A stretch of DNA of 64,000 nucleotides, taken from the NCBI RefSeq assembly GCF_014898815.1, contig NW_026515473.1:310001-374000 (forward strand). The letters run 5' to 3'. Position numbers and translations under genes: made by a program. Source of the stretch: Panonychus citri (lineage: Eukaryota; Arthropoda; Arachnida; Trombidiformes; Tetranychidae). Positions 12,801-28,100 of this stretch are shown here, piece after piece (the first letter of the stretch is position 1; each line of letters opens with the position of its first letter). The notes under the pieces were generated by a model that did not search any database, had not been told where the DNA came from, and saw only the letters and a list, made by a program, of their open reading frames with translations.

Positions 12801-15470
12801 CTCTCAGCAATTAATTGTGATGCTAATTATCATCTTCAAGATGATTAACTAAATGATACAACGAAAATGTTGATTGATTGTCAACCATTTCCATTGTGAA
12901 GAGTTGCTCTTATTATAAATACATGAAGATAATTTTAATCAACAGGGAAAACGATGATGATAGACAAATGAATAAATCAAGTTATCTAATCATGATTCTG
13001 ATTAGATTATTTTATAGTTTTTTCTTGTCTTATCCTTTGTTTTTTTCACCTTTTTCTCAATGAAAAAACAAACCTAATCTCCTTAATCCATTTAAGTCTC
13101 TTTAAGGTTTAGATTTTGTTTCATTTTTTTGTGGCTTACCAACAACTACTTTGGTCTAAATGTATAACTTTGGGTTAGATTAATCTGATTTATCTCTCAA
13201 TCTAATGGATTTTGTATCACTAATATGATAAAAAATGGAACCAAATTAACTTGATTGTTTGAGAGGAAGACAAATAAAACGTTGGTAGTTTTTTTCTTCT
13301 TCAACTTGTTCACCAATCTTACATATACACCTTTGATAGACTAATGAATTATTCATGTAATCAGAAGGAGATTCATGGGGAATTCATATTTCTTATCATT
13401 CTAATAGTTATTACGTGGTGTTGATCATTTTGCTTGAGACTCATTCCTTATAATAAACATACTATCATGTACGATTAGTTAGCAATGAATCAAATTTGCG
13501 ATTAAATTAATTGCTCGAAATATTGTTCTTCTTCTGTTGTTGTTGTTGTTCATTAAAATTGAACGAAAAACTTTTGTTTTTATCGATTTGGAATCGATTT
13601 TTAAATTGTTCATTAGTTTTTCTTTATCGTTAATCAGTTAATTGTGAATAGATTGTGATGACAATTTACTCTCTAATTATTTCATAATGTGTTAGATAAA
13701 TTCACTGTTCAATTTAATTGCAAATCTGATGAAAAATGTTCAATATGATGAGTTGTTATGAATTAAAGTTTCGTTTCTTTTTTTCTGACTGTTTAAATTG
13801 TTGGAAAAATTTTGAAATGATCAATGATTAACTCGTGTGCTGATTATGATTAGTTTGAAGTTAACTAGACTTTTCTTACCATTGGAAATACATTATTCTC
13901 TCCCTTTAACAGTCAATAAATAAATTGTTTGCTCGAAATGTTCAATTTCGAAAATGAACTTTTTCCAAAAGTTGAATGAAGAAAGAAACAAAAAAAATCA
14001 ACAGAAAATTAAGTGAAAACAGTTAACATCATCTTCTTATTGTTATTAGGATAAGATAAACATTGAGTTTTCCCCTTGGGTTGTGATTGTGAAGTTCAGG
14101 ACTTACCGTGTGTGTGGATGAGGGTGGGCTTGTGATGATAATGGACAATGTCAGGGTGGAAACAACAACGATCAGAGTTAATTTTAAGTGTAATAACTTG
14201 GAATCCATGTTGTTGTGATAACTATTAACAGCGAGATAGAAATAAAATAATATTAATGTTTGAGTTTCTCTTGTTATTTGAAATGTTTCATAACATTCAC
14301 CATGGATGAGACTCTTATCTTCATCATGAAGTGAAGATGTTGTTAGGAAGACAAAATTCTGGCCATTTTTGTCTTTGCTTTTACCTTTAAGGTTTATCAT
14401 TATTGACAATTAGATTTACTCATTAATTGTTGATTGTATGATTTGATCTGATTTTGTTTCTTTGTTTCTCCCTCAGGTAATTGCTCCAATTTAAATGAAT
14501 TGAAATGTCTCAATGGTGGTTATTTAAAATCTTCTGGTAATGATTCAACTGATTGTTCATGTCAATGTCCACCTAATACTTCAGGCTCAGTGTGTCAAAC
14601 TTTACTTTCAACTGACTATTATGAATCACTATTTCCGCTTCCCTGTGGCGGGAATGTTTCACTTCCGGGATATATATCAACTCCAGGTTATCCTAAGCGA
14701 TATCACCCCAATGAAAGTTGTGTCTGGGACATTAAGGTTTGTCAATTTAGTTTAGTTTCACAATCATTTGATTTTCCTTTTAATTGTTTTTTTCAATTAA
14801 CTTTCAAATCTATTAGATGATCTGTTAGCTGCTGCCATCTATTGGACAGCATTTAAGTTAAATGAACTTTTGGTTAATCGGTGAATTAATTTACTTTTTT
14901 GTTCTGATCTGATTGAATTCAATTTAGGCTCCAATTGGTAATCAAATTGAACTTGAAATCGTTGATTTTGATTTTGCTCCTCGTTCAAAATCACCAAACA
15001 AACATTTATTTGGTAAATGTTTAAATGAGTCAATTGAAATACGATTTACAGATGATTTTCATGGTGAAATTCATTGTGGAACTGATTTAGAATCAGGAAC
15101 CAAATTAACTTCTCAATCAAATAGAATCATTATTCTGATTAATGCTGATAAATCAATGGTTGGTAGAGGATTGAAAGCCAAGGTTAGTTTCATTGGAAAT
15201 GATCAAGAATCTGGTAAAAATCAAACAGATAATAATCTAATTAAGTCAACAATTAAATCAACGCCATCGCCAGTAATTAAGCAGACATCAACATCAACCA
15301 CAACCACAACTCAGAAACCTTCAACTATATTAACAACAATTAGACCGAAAATAATTGTATCAACCTTTAAACCCAAAGACATTGAGGAGATTTGGGAAAG
15401 GATTAAAAGTATTCAACAAGGACGAATTGTGAAAACAATTAGACCCAAAATTAAGGGAACAATTTACTAA
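9834..15470 (+). CDS. astacin-family zinc metalloprotease with EGF-like and CUB domains (5' end missing)
   Basis: Exons are 9834-10028, 12557-12689, 14477-14736 and 14928-15470, with consensus splice sites and consistent phases (0, 1, 0); 377 codons including the stop are visible. The first exon holds the astacin signature HEIGHVIGFFHEQSRSDRD, giving three zinc-binding His and the catalytic Glu, and then the Met-turn YDYTSVMQYPS with its zinc-ligand Tyr. The second exon ends the catalytic domain (AFSKD to NYLYSC). The third has a Cys-rich EGF-like module (CLNGGY to CQCPPNTSGSVC) and opens a CUB domain (CGGNVSLPGYISTPGYP) that the fourth exon completes. A Thr/Lys-rich tail with two TIRPKI motifs ends at TAA 15468-15470. 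The astacin-EGF-CUB order matches secreted nematode NAS-type and arthropod astacins that process extracellular proteins. It has fewer CUB/EGF modules than tolloid/BMP1. Signal peptide, propeptide and N-terminal catalytic half were not found. Confidence 0.92.
10332..10357. repeat. (CT)n microsatellite
   Basis: This is a pure CT run in the first visible intron of the astacin gene. Confidence 0.9.
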
Positions 15471-15578
15471 TCATAATTGATAATTTCTAATAATTTACCT
15501 TTTTCATTTCACTATCAACAAGTATCACTAATAGTAAACTTTTTTTTGTACTAATCATTTATACAACTTTTTTTTACC

Positions 15579-15584
15579 AATAAA
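15579..15584 (+). terminator. polyadenylation signal AATAAA of the astacin gene
   Basis: The canonical hexamer AATAAA lies 109 bp after the stop codon in a T-rich 3' UTR. It is the first good signal downstream. Confidence 0.55.
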
Positions 15585-16406
15585 CAAATCAATTGAATCT
15601 TTGAATTGGTCGAGTCCCAACAAATCATGACAATTAAGAGTTGATTGAGTGTTGAGGTTAAGTGATGACAGTTAATTGGGTTGTATCAGCTGTTGGATTG
15701 ATTAACTAATCACAATAAGGATCAGTAGATGGCGTAAAGTTAACCAATTATAAGAAACTGAATCAACCAAAAAAAGGTTTCAGTTGAAAGAGTCAAAAGC
15801 AAAGAGTTGTAAGTTCATTGAGATATTAATTCAGTTGATGATCAGATAGAGGAGAGTAAAGTTGATCCAAATTGCTGAACAATTTACTAATTTAATCGAG
15901 TTAATTGAAGAGTTTCTATTGATTTTTTGATTTTGTATCGGCAACAATTAGTTTTTTTGTTTCATGTGTCTACAAAGTGATTGTGTTTTGCTTGGTAATC
16001 AAAGTGATTAGTTAATTGTTAGAGATCATAGTTTCTGCTGTGTTTTATTTTCTGTTCAAAGTAAAATCATCATGAGATTAACTGATTATCAATATAATCA
16101 TTTACATAATCATCATCAATTTAATCATCATTTATTGTCTTTCATTGATTATAATTTGAATCCAATGAATGTGCCTAACATTTTGATTACATAGATAAGA
16201 TTGTAAACAACAATTTATAAATTGTTGATGATACACAAATTGATTTTAATAACCTTTAAAGTATTTGCTTCAAGTGATTTAACTTAATATTAGTCTTTAT
16301 ATCGGATTATATTGGTTAGCTAATTGTTTCAAGTGTATTTTGTTTCGTGCCTAAATTAACAATTGAAACTCTTAAAGTTAATGATATTAATTGTTACAAG
16401 GAAAAA
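15585..16406. other. intergenic region and 5' UTR of the transporter gene
   Basis: No coding potential is seen. The stretch is AT-rich and holds the probable promoter and 5' UTR of the MCT-like gene. The reading frame upstream of the chosen ATG at 16407 stays open back to about 16340, so an upstream exon cannot be excluded. Confidence 0.5.
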
Positions 16407-19400
16407 ATGAAAAGACAATCATTAATGACCAATGGTCGTCCAATTGTTGGTAATGGTGGTGATTTATTATCTGGTTACCATACAATTCAACCTTCAACCT
16501 ACAATCACACCTTTACCTATGGATCATCTTATGCCCGTGCTCGTGATGCGGCCGTTTTAGCGACCTCATTACATTGGAATCGTGACATTAAATCAATGGT
16601 CAACAGATCACCTTCATCAGGTAATATTGGTCATCATCACCATCACAATCATCAACCTCACCATTTAGCACCGATACAACCACAGCCCCAACAACTACAA
16701 CAACAACACCAGTCCATCATCTTCTTAATCAACCAAATGCACTTCCGCCTCCAACCACCATCTCTCACCAGCATCAACCCCACCACCACCACCATCACCA
16801 GCAATCACAACAGCAACCACATCCATCTCATCATCTTCATCATTATCAACTGAATGGTGATCTCATTCCAGGTATAAATAAAACCCTTTCACCGGACAAT
16901 CCAATGATACGAACCATTGGTCAACACTATTATCCAGAGGGTGGTTGGGGTTGGATCATTTCCGTTTGCTCATCCCTTTGCTATTTTATCACTGCTTCTC
17001 TATTTCCGGCTCACAGTTTCCTCATCCTCGATATAATGAGAACCTTCAAACCAGATGAAGGTATTTTAGCTGCAGGTAAGTCTGAAAACCTACACAATTA
17101 TCATCACTCAAAGTCCCCACTTAAAATCAACAAGAAACGAGCAAGTTGATTAGAATTTTTCAATTGTTTCGATTTCAATTATCTCGATTTTTTAATTAAC
17201 TTTTCACTTTCAAACTGATTTGCATCTCATCTCATTTTCATGATAATTCATCACACACACACAACATTTTCATCCTTATTGTTTTACTGAATTGATGATG
17301 AGATTACTATTATTATAATATAATGATGATAATTTTTGTTTTTCGTTGAAACAAAATGATTATTGTTGTTCATTGATTGTCACAGTCTACAGATTAATTG
17401 TGATCAATTTGTCCTACATTTTGATTGTCATGATGATGATAATGATTACAAATGGTTAATTTTTTAAAGCAACAGTTTGTTTGATTGAGTATCATGAATT
17501 GAAACCCCCTGAAAACCTCAACAACTGATGAAGAGGAAAAGAAAAATATTCTTTCGTCAAACTCAGACTTATCTCAGAATTGATTATTTTGATGTGTCAC
17601 CAAAATTTCACCAGGGATCAGTTTCAAATGGAACAGTTTTTTTTTCATCAACATTTCATGATGTATCTTCTTCTCACTTGATGATTGATTGAAAATGAAC
17701 TGAATTCAGTGTGAAAATTTGTACTAAAAATATAAATCACAAAGTATCATGAATATAATAAGATAAATGAGATTAAATATAAGAAAAAAAAAATCTGAGA
17801 AAATTTTCCAATCTCTTTATTTTTAATCATTTCTATTGATTTCTTGATGAAAGTTCATTTAATTAGCTGAATTCAATTGAACTCACCTGTTTGAGTAATC
17901 TTGGAATATCCTTTTTTTGTTGTTCTGTAAAATTTATATTAACAAAAAGTTCATGAGAATATATTAATCAGAGCAAATTCAATCAGAAATCTTGCGAAAA
18001 TTTTGTCAACAAAGATTTTCATCATTTATCTTACTAATCTCACCTTTGAACTGAATCCCCTTGGAACTGAATCTTAATCTGAACAAAAAGGAGCAGTTGA
18101 GTTGGAAACTCTATCTATTGAAATACCTTTTACATAAGTTCATGGTGATGAAATTCATGTTAATATCTTTTACCATGATAAAGGTGATGATGGTAAACAT
18201 TTTCGAGGAAAATTCTTTAAGCATGGAAAATGAGACGAAAAAAGAAATATTCTAATAACAATTTTTGAGGTCTTTCTCTTTTGGACATCAATCAAACTGA
18301 ACTTTCTTTGAGTTTTATGAATGAACAATTTCAATTCCATCCTGATGATAACATGGCAGAAATTCACAACTTTTCTCCTTTTCTAGTTTTGGTGACAAAA
18401 AAATGGTCTGAAAAGCAAAAAGTTCAATTTATCTTGACCATTATTTATTTTTCGCCATAAAAAGGACTGACCATCATGTTTATATTAGATGATGATGAAA
18501 AGATGATAATGATAATGATGATCATGTAAAGGATAAAAGTGGTCAGACTGATGATCTGATGAGAAAAGAAACGATAAAAATGAATAAAGTTTCAGAATTG
18601 AAGTAAATAATTTTCACCATGGAAATTGAATAATACAAAAGGTTCCAGGTTAATCTTATTTAAACATGGAATATACTTTTATTATCAACAAAGATACTTT
18701 GTTTACATCTTGATTGATCATCTTCATGAGACATCTCTGAGCTGAATTCATGTCACCCAAAACATGGGATGAAAAAAAAATCGATACTCAATATGATATT
18801 TGTTTCTCTAATTTTCTCATCACAATCAATCAGAATATAAATCACTTTCAACTTTTCTTGGCTCAATTATTGATTTGATCATCTAATTGCTACACTTTAC
18901 ATTGATAACTCTCATCAACTGATTAACTTGATTATCTTTAGATTCTTGGTTCCATCAATTGTGTCATATTTACTTTTCATCTTTCATCATCATATTGATA
19001 CTTTCCAGTAAGTTGTAACTTGAAATTCATGAGGATATTAATCATCTGATTCTTGATTGAAATAAAATCAGTTGAATGATGAAATGAGAATCATGATATT
19101 AATTTATATGAATTGAGCGTCTTTCTTATGGTCACTTCTGGTCATTTCTCATCATCATCATCTTCATCTGAGTTTATTTACCATGAACCTAGAAAAGGGT
19201 CAAGACTAGAAAGTAACCAATGGCCAATATTATTATTACAGTTATGATAACAGTTATTAAATATTATCATCATGAAAAAGGTTCATAACCTGATGATAAT
19301 CACCATCATCATCATCATGTTTATGATGATGAAAAATTGTGAACCAATTTATTAACAATAATAAAACCAATGGTATGCAAAAAGTTCATGAAAGTTCAGG

Positions 19401-21303
19401 TAATGATTAACAATTGAGACAGTTGATTTATCAGCAAAAAACATGATGAAATAATTTACACATGATAAATATAGATATTTTCATGGTTGAGGAAACTCAA
19501 TTGAAATCAATGGAGGAGATACAATTGTATCACAATTTATTATTATCATGAAGGAAAAAAGTTTTGCATGAGTTTGAATATATATTGAAATTCTGGTTCC
19601 ATTAAAAGTTGAAAAATTATTTCGTTTTTTTTTCATCACCAATACCCAAAGTTTATTCAAATAAATTTGTATCTACTGAATGAATTGATAAAAGTCAAAT
19701 TAACTGGATAAATGTTTAAACTTGAAGTTAATTCATCATGAACAAGATATTATTATTTCCAAGTCGATTCTCAACTCGAAAATGATATATTAAAGTCTAT
19801 GGTAATAACAGATTCTGTATCAGTAAGTTAAGATGGCGAAAGAAGATACAGAATGAGAGAGAGAGAGAGAGAAAATAAAATGATGTTATCTCCAATGTCT
19901 ACTGTTCAATCTTCCCTTCGTGATGATGATCATCTTCCGCCTCCTCATCCTCATCTTTTTCTTACATTGCCTTCATCTTAATGCATTATCTTCATCATGT
20001 AACAAACTTACAATTCACTACTCTGTGTAGCCCATAGGCAAAAGCTTTAACAGTTAACTTGATTGAAGGTCAATGCCTTTTACCATTGATTATTTTACTT
20101 ACACTGTATCATCATTATCTCCATCATCATCATCATCATCATCATCTCCATTATCATCCTTTGGTCTATGAACATCGTACACAATGAATGCATGTTTTTA
20201 TATTACACTATTTTTCCCCATGTAGTTTTCATGTAACCAGAATAGAGAAGGATGAAAAAATTACTATTCACTGAAAACTTCATCTTCTTTTTTTGCTTCC
20301 TTTTTCTATTCTCTCATCATCATCATCATCATCATCTTCTTTTCACTATCCTTTTCTTTATTTCTTGATTATTGAAAAATGATGGTGATGATAACCTGAA
20401 CATTTCCATGAACAATCAGCATCTCTATTAGTTATTAGAGAAAAGGGGAAAAAATTCCTATGATATTTTAGTAGACGAAAAAAACGCCTACGAGTTTGAA
20501 CAATTTCGAGCTGTTAATTTAGTTGAATTGACTTGTGATCAGTTAATTAGTTTTTCCAATTTAACAATTTAGGTCAAAAATGATCAAATATAAATAATTA
20601 GTTTGATGGTTAACAATTAAAAATTGGGAAAACTTTTATTGACTATATCATCAAAGATATTAATAGTTATGATTTATTTGGAATAGTTAATCATTTTTTT
20701 TCATTAACTGGATTAAATTATTTGTCATCGGTGATTATTTATCAATCCTATTAACGGATTACCTTGTTATTTTCATTTTTTCATGAGCTTTTTCTAGATT
20801 AAATCATATGAATTGGATGATATTGTGTAGGTGTATCATCATGAAACTATTGTTATTTCAGCATCATGGTAATTATATTCAACTTTTCCCAACCGGAAGT
20901 TTACAATTCACATGGGTTTTTATTGTGGATATGAAGTTACTTAGGAATTATGAAAAAAAAGTTCTTGAAAATGTGAATTTAATAGAAACGATTAATGAGA
21001 AAATTAATAGAAATTGAGTTTTCCTGAAATAAGTTTTGTCGAAAACTTTTTTTTGATATTTTTTTCCTCTTCTATTCTAGCATCGTTTAAATTGTAATTG
21101 ATTAACATTCATTGTAGATAAATTGATCAAACAAATTAACAGTTAACTATGAAAAAAAAGATAAAAGAAGATAAAAACTCTTGAGTCTGACGATTGAACT
21201 TTTCAATTTCATGGTTAACTGATGAATGGTAACCAGTTCATGGTCCATAGATTCATCATCCGGAACATTTTTGGTGCTTTTTTAAATTGTTCCTAATCAA
21301 TAT

Positions 21304-21337
<34 letters not shown>

Positions 21338-24300
21338 AAAGAGAAATTATCATCAACATGGAAACATTATCATGAGGAAAGATGAAAATGGAATCCTGAA
21401 AATTGCCTCAAGCTATTTAACAACTTCCGTAAACATTGTAACCCTTGAAACGGCGCGAAAGATTTTAATTGATAAACAATTTCCACCCAATTTTTCATGA
21501 TGCTGTCAAACTTTCAACTGAATCATTAGTTTTTCTCACTTCAAATGAACATTATTTTTTCATGATCATCATGATGCTCAAATAAAAGATGAATTTTTTT
21601 CATCATTTACAATAAAATCTTCTGATTGTTGGAATATTTTTGTTTTGTATTTCGATTCCTTTATGTATCGTAAATATAATAATTATTATTTTCTCTTTGA
21701 TTAATTAGCTCAGTTAATGGATTTTTCATTCATTTTATCTTGAGATGATATAATTATCATGATTATGTATAAATTCTGAGATGAATAATTATAGTTATCA
21801 AATTGACTGTTTATCTTTCAACAATTAGTGTTTACCTATGATAATCTGTCAAGTGTTCGCGGGGTGGGATGAGGGTTGTTACGTGGGAGGAAGATGAGAT
21901 TTTCCACCTCAAATTGTTACAAAAGTAACTCGATCTTTTCATATTCATCTCATGAAAAAATTCTGAGTTCTGAGGGAATAGTAATATATACCTTTCATGG
22001 TAAAGAAAACAAGCAAAACCTTTTGGATAACAAATCTGAAAAGTAAGAACGTAAATTTCATCATGATAATTACTCATATTTCTCGAGACTATTATAAATC
22101 TAATCGCAACAATTGAATTTAATCTGATAATTTACACCCACTGGAATATCATGATAATCAATTAACCTTTTCAGGATTTTTCCTCATTATCTTAATTTGA
22201 TTGACTTTTTTTTCTAATGGAATTATTTTTGTTTGATTTTTTCCCTTTTTCTTAGTTTTAATCGGAGCTTTTTCAACTATGGTCACTCTTATATTTTCAC
22301 CGGTCATCATTGCCCTTTGCCGTCGTAAGAGTATCAGGTTAACCGCTGTTGTCGGTGGCCTGGTTACCGCTCTTGGTTGTCTATTCACTTCATTTGCCAC
22401 CCAATTTCATCAGCTGCTAATCTCTTATGGGATTTTCATTGGAATCGGTGTGTCCATGTTAAGAGATACTTCTGTGATAATGATTGGTCAGTATTTTAAA
22501 AAGCGAAGAGAATTCGTGGAAATTTTCGTTAGCACGGGAAACGGCCTTGGAATCGCATTGATGCCGATCTTTCTTTCTTTTTGTATAAGGTAAGCCCATT
22601 AATCGCTCTCGATTCTATAAATTTTCAATAATAATATGAATGACTGATTGATTGAACTTCTCAATCGAATACGAATAATATTAATAACAATATAATTTCT
22701 TTCTAAATGTCAATGACATCGATGTGTCAACATTATCAGAATTCATTCATTTGTATCGTTGTCTTTGTCCATGAGTAAATGTTATTATAATATTTGTCTA
22801 TGGAAGTTACTTCCGTTTCCGAATGTAGTATCGTGACAATTTTTATAAATCTTGATTTGAGATGAAAAGGAAGAAGAAAAATTTTCTCAAAAACAAAGAG
22901 ATAATTTCAGAAAGTTGTGAATGTTCATCATGGTGATAGCTCGAAGTGAATGGAAAAATATTCGATATTCATCTTTCTTATTTTCTTCCTAAGAAAATGT
23001 CATAATGAATCGAGAAAGAGAGAGATAGAGAGAGGGAAAAGAAACAAGAGTTTCCGTTTCAAGGATCATTATTATTTCTGCAGCTCCGAGAATATCATGT
23101 CAACCATGATGATGATTATTTCCAGGAAAAGATATAAAAGAAAACGATAATTTTATCAAGGAAAATTCTGATGAACACTCTGAGTATTTCCTTCATCAAT
23201 TGGCGATGAAACTTTCACAACAACAACAACAAAAAAGCGAACCCAAAGAAATCAGTTGATTGTCCCTTGATTTATGGTTTTAATTGTTATGTGCAATTGC
23301 TAATTTATTGTTAATAATCGTAATTAATTGTCATTTATTTTGGTTAAATTTTCCTCTAGTGTTCAACCCAATTGATAATAGTCACAATTAGAGAGCAAGA
23401 GGAAACTAATTTACTTCTCAAGATCCTGTAACAATTTAGATTACATTCTGAGAGATTTAATCATAATCAATTAAATCTTCATAAAGATTTGATCTAATTA
23501 TCGTTAATAGTTGATCATGATGATAACAATAATATTATTTCATGTGTCTGGGTTAGATAAACATTGAAACGATAATATTAATAAAAGAAAACTCTAATTC
23601 ATGTCAATTCAATTCAATGAATATCTACAATTCTGATCATCAGTCAACTAACCACAGCAATTTATTTACTTCCTGTTTATCATCATCATGATGGTCATCT
23701 TCATCTTCATCTTCCTCATCATCGTCTCTATCATCTTCATCTTATTATTATCTCTTGTATCTAAACACATAGAGAAATGTTGATTAACTAAAATCAATTT
23801 AGATTATGTTAACATCAATTGATTAATATTAACAATCAGTTGTCTATGTGTATCATTTTTATTGATTGTTGTGATTAATATTAATTGTCATCATTGTGAA
23901 TTTGTTTAATTGTACACGAAAATTTTGTCAATTGTGATTATAATGGAAGTTGATTGATTAATCTAATGTATTAATAATATTTATGATCAGTAAACAACAA
24001 TCAGTTTATATTATTGTTGATTATCATTTTCGTAATCAAGTTTATTAACTTTCTCACAATAATTAAGAGTAATTTTCACAATTAAGTCTAAATTTAGGTC
24101 AATTGTTTTATTTTAACTTAATCATCAATAGTTGAATCAATTGATTGTTATCAGAATGATATTATTTTTTTTCTGATTGTTTCATAAACTCATCATTTTT
24201 TCATGTCTGATTATTTCAAGAATTTACAATCAACCGTTTTAAGGTTAAATTGTAAGCAATCAAAAGGTAAAATGCTAATTGTTGGAAAGTGAAAAGACAG

Positions 24301-25135
24301 TTAAATTTAATTGTGGAATAAAAAATTTTGTCAATTGAAAGTTTTTTTTGGCAATTAATCAATTCTCACAATCAATATTTTAGTGATTCAACAATTTGTA
24401 TCTAAATCGAGAAGTTTAATCAATAACCAAGAAGAGTACGAAATGGGATGACAATCAATTTTAATTGTTCGAATTGTTTTTTCTTCTTCTTCTTGTTCAA
24501 CAGGTCACAAAGTTGGCGAACGGGCTTCCAATCATTGGCCTTAGTCGCTTTCATCAATTTTTTCATCGGCGTTTTATATCGTCCAGCATCACTTTACCAT
24601 CCCCAGCGTCGGGCAATTTTACACCTTAAAAGTTTACAAAAGAAAACTCGACATAACCATCATCGCGAATCAGCGGCCACTATTGCCGCTATTAACGCGA
24701 CCAACAATATAATCAACAATTTCAATAACAATAAGATACAGAAAAATGGTTCTCATAACAACAATGGTCATCCACAAGTTACTAACGGTCCATCTCATGT
24801 TAACCATGCTAATGGTGGCCCAGGATCGCATACAAATTCAGTTCATGGTCAAAGTTCCCATGGTAAATCTGTTTACTTTGATTTTACAATTCTAAAGTCA
24901 AAAACAATTAGAATCTTATTATCTGGAACTTGTATCTCATCTTTCGGTCTTTGGGCTCCAATTTTCTTACTGGTAAGTTTATTAATCTATCAGCTGATTA
25001 GTCCATTAATCTGTAAATGAGGTTTTAAGTGGGAAAGAAAAAGACATGATTACATCTCGAATTTACACCAGAATCTACTTAGAACTTGTTCTAAAACTTA
25101 ACAGAAAACAGAAATAAGATTTATCCAAGAGATTT

Positions 25136-25198
<63 letters not shown>

Positions 25199-28100
25199 AC
25201 TTCGCTAACTCCCAGTCTCCATTTTTACTCTCTTAACCAAAATTTTCCATCAAAATCATCATCATCATGAAAGGAAAACTATTTACCTTCATGGGTGTGG
25301 AATAGATAAAAGGTGAGATTCTGAGATTCATGTGGGAGTAGAAATGAGAGATGATGGAAAAAGAAACAAATAAAAAACATGATAACAGAAAATCACTCAA
25401 TTTAAATTGTTCAATCTTCTAATCGATAAAAATTGAAGGATAAAACTCAGAGTATTCAGAGATGAATCAAGATTATATTTAGAATTTAAAATTTATTAGA
25501 AAACAATCAAATGAGCAGAAAATTAAACACAACAATAATTTAAACCACTCTTAATGTAATTGTCATCAATTTAAATTTAATTTTGGGCTTGCAATTGACA
25601 AATCACTTCAAAACTAAATTAGATTAACATGATCAATACAAATGATGATCATTCTTAATCCTAAGTGGATTATCAATGAAACAATTTAATCTCAATTTAT
25701 TGTTGACCATTTATTTTGATGATCCAATTCATGGAAATACATTTGAAATTTCAATTGAATTTATTGTATCAACATGATGATAATGATGATGACATACTCG
25801 ATACAACAACTTGATCCTCTTCCGTTTCCTCCCTTGCTCTCACTCTCAATGTTTACATCATTTTCATTTTAAACTATTGATATTAATTGAATATTATCAT
25901 TCAATTGATACTCAAGATCTAATTGAGTTTTTCAAATGAATTCATTGGGAATGAATCAATTCAGTTATTACCATGAAACAAACTTTCCCTTTTATCTCAT
26001 CTGATTAATATTGAACAATCAACTGATTGTATATGTAATTGTTTCACTCGAATTGAAAGTTTCCAATTTAATCAGATTATTAAATCAATAATATTTATCC
26101 GATTGATTTCAATGTCTTTCAATCGGATTTTCATTTGTTCAATTTGCTGGATCATCAAATTGATTGTAAACTTGATTAAAAGTTAATTATATTCGCAATT
26201 TAATAATTGTTATCCAACCAGTAAGAACCTTTTAACTAAATCAGTAAGTGTTAATTGTTTTAAATTGTATTTACAATTTTCACGCTCAATTTGGTTAGTT
26301 AAACAACTTACAGTTAATTTTTGCTATTGATTGTTGATCAAATTTAGTTATCCAGTTACACAGATTTTAAATTGTTACGATAATTGTAAGGATTTGAAAG
26401 CAAATCAATGTTTCACCTAATTGATTAATCGACTAATTCATTACAATTGAACAATCAACTTTCTAATTGGAAAGTAACATTAAATTGTTCAATTGATTAT
26501 AAATTAAATCACTCAACCTTAACTAACTCTGTGATCAATTTTAAACAATTGGACATCAAGAGACAACAATTAAGGATCTCAATCAAAAGTATTACATATT
26601 AACAAGGATAAAAATTGATTATCGATAAATTGTTTCCAACTAAAATGATTAATTAATTATCCATTGATTGGCAATATGTATTACAATTTGATCGTTGATT
26701 TAATTAGACGGTTAAATCAATAATCAATAAGTTAAATTGTGATTTAAGTCAAGAGACCGATTGAAAGAAATGAATCAAATTAAATTGCAAAAACAAAACT
26801 AATTTAATGTTATGATTAATTTATTGTAAAGTTGACACACTTCCTGTCATTAATTAATTATCTTTGAAAAGGATTAACAAAATGATAATCAGCTTAATCA
26901 TGATTAAAGATTAACGTATTATTATTTAATTGATTTTCTGTCAATTTAAAAACTTTTAATTATCCAACTAATAAGTTATTCATTGATTATGATTATGAGC
27001 GTGTTTTAATTGCTCTACTGATTAAGTTAAATTAAATCAATCATTTAACTGTAACCAAATTGTGAAAGTAAAGGTTCATCTTCAACAATTAAATCAATCA
27101 ACAATCAACTAATAGTTTAGATTACTTTTTATTGCTGCTTTCTAACTCGTTAATCATTATGATAAAAGCAAATTAAATCAGTTGATCAACCAAATTGCTC
27201 TGTAAGACAATCAACAAACTTTGATTATCAACAATTAAATCAAATCAAACAACGAAAACAAATCAAATACTATATCTCATCAACCTTTTCAATTTGATTA
27301 TCAACAATTAAAACAATTAACCTTCAATCAATTGTCTAAGGGTTTCCAAAATCCAGCCTTTTACATGATTAACTAAATCAATTCACTTTCAATCATTGAT
27401 TGATTAAACTAATCACAATTAAGACGATGATGATTTTCATATATTGTCAAAATAACTTTTTCCATATCTTAATTAACCATAATTAGTTAATAACTAATGA
27501 TGATGATGGCAATGAATTAGCTTTCATTAGGGTTAACTAATCATGATGCTGTTAATTAGGTGAAGATGATGAAACTTAATTATTGTTGATTAAGATGAAC
27601 TTTGATTCTGTTGATTGTATTAGAAGATTGAAGTGAAATTATAATATCTCATCATCAACGTAATCCTAATTAACTTTAATCATTAAATTGGGTAAATTTT
27701 ATTATTCTAATTTGAATAATTTACCAAGTAGACAAAAGTAATTAGTTGATAAAATTGTTTTCCCTTTGATTGTTCATCCAAATAGGCTTATCATGGTGAG
27801 AAAGCGGGAATGGCCTATTCGGCTCTTTTGGGTCTACAAACGTTTCTTGGCCTTGGAATCGTTCTTGGTACCGTTGCTTTTGGACTGATTGTGGTAAAAA
27901 ATAGCGTCGACTGTATGATCGCCCGTCAATATTTGTGTCAAGCTTCATCTCTGATGATAAGTGCGTCTCTTTTAGCGTTTTCAGCGCTCGATGATTACTC
28001 AGGTTATCTGCTTTTCGTTTGGATTTATGGTTTCTTTCTTGGTGGTTACATGTACTCATTGAAAATGTACGTTTATGAAAAGGTTCGAGCTCGAAACTTT

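Noticed and set aside
19855..20340. Possible CRISPR-like array of regularly spaced ATC/GA repeats
   Set aside because: These are ordinary microsatellites; there are no conserved repeat-spacer units and the genome is eukaryotic.
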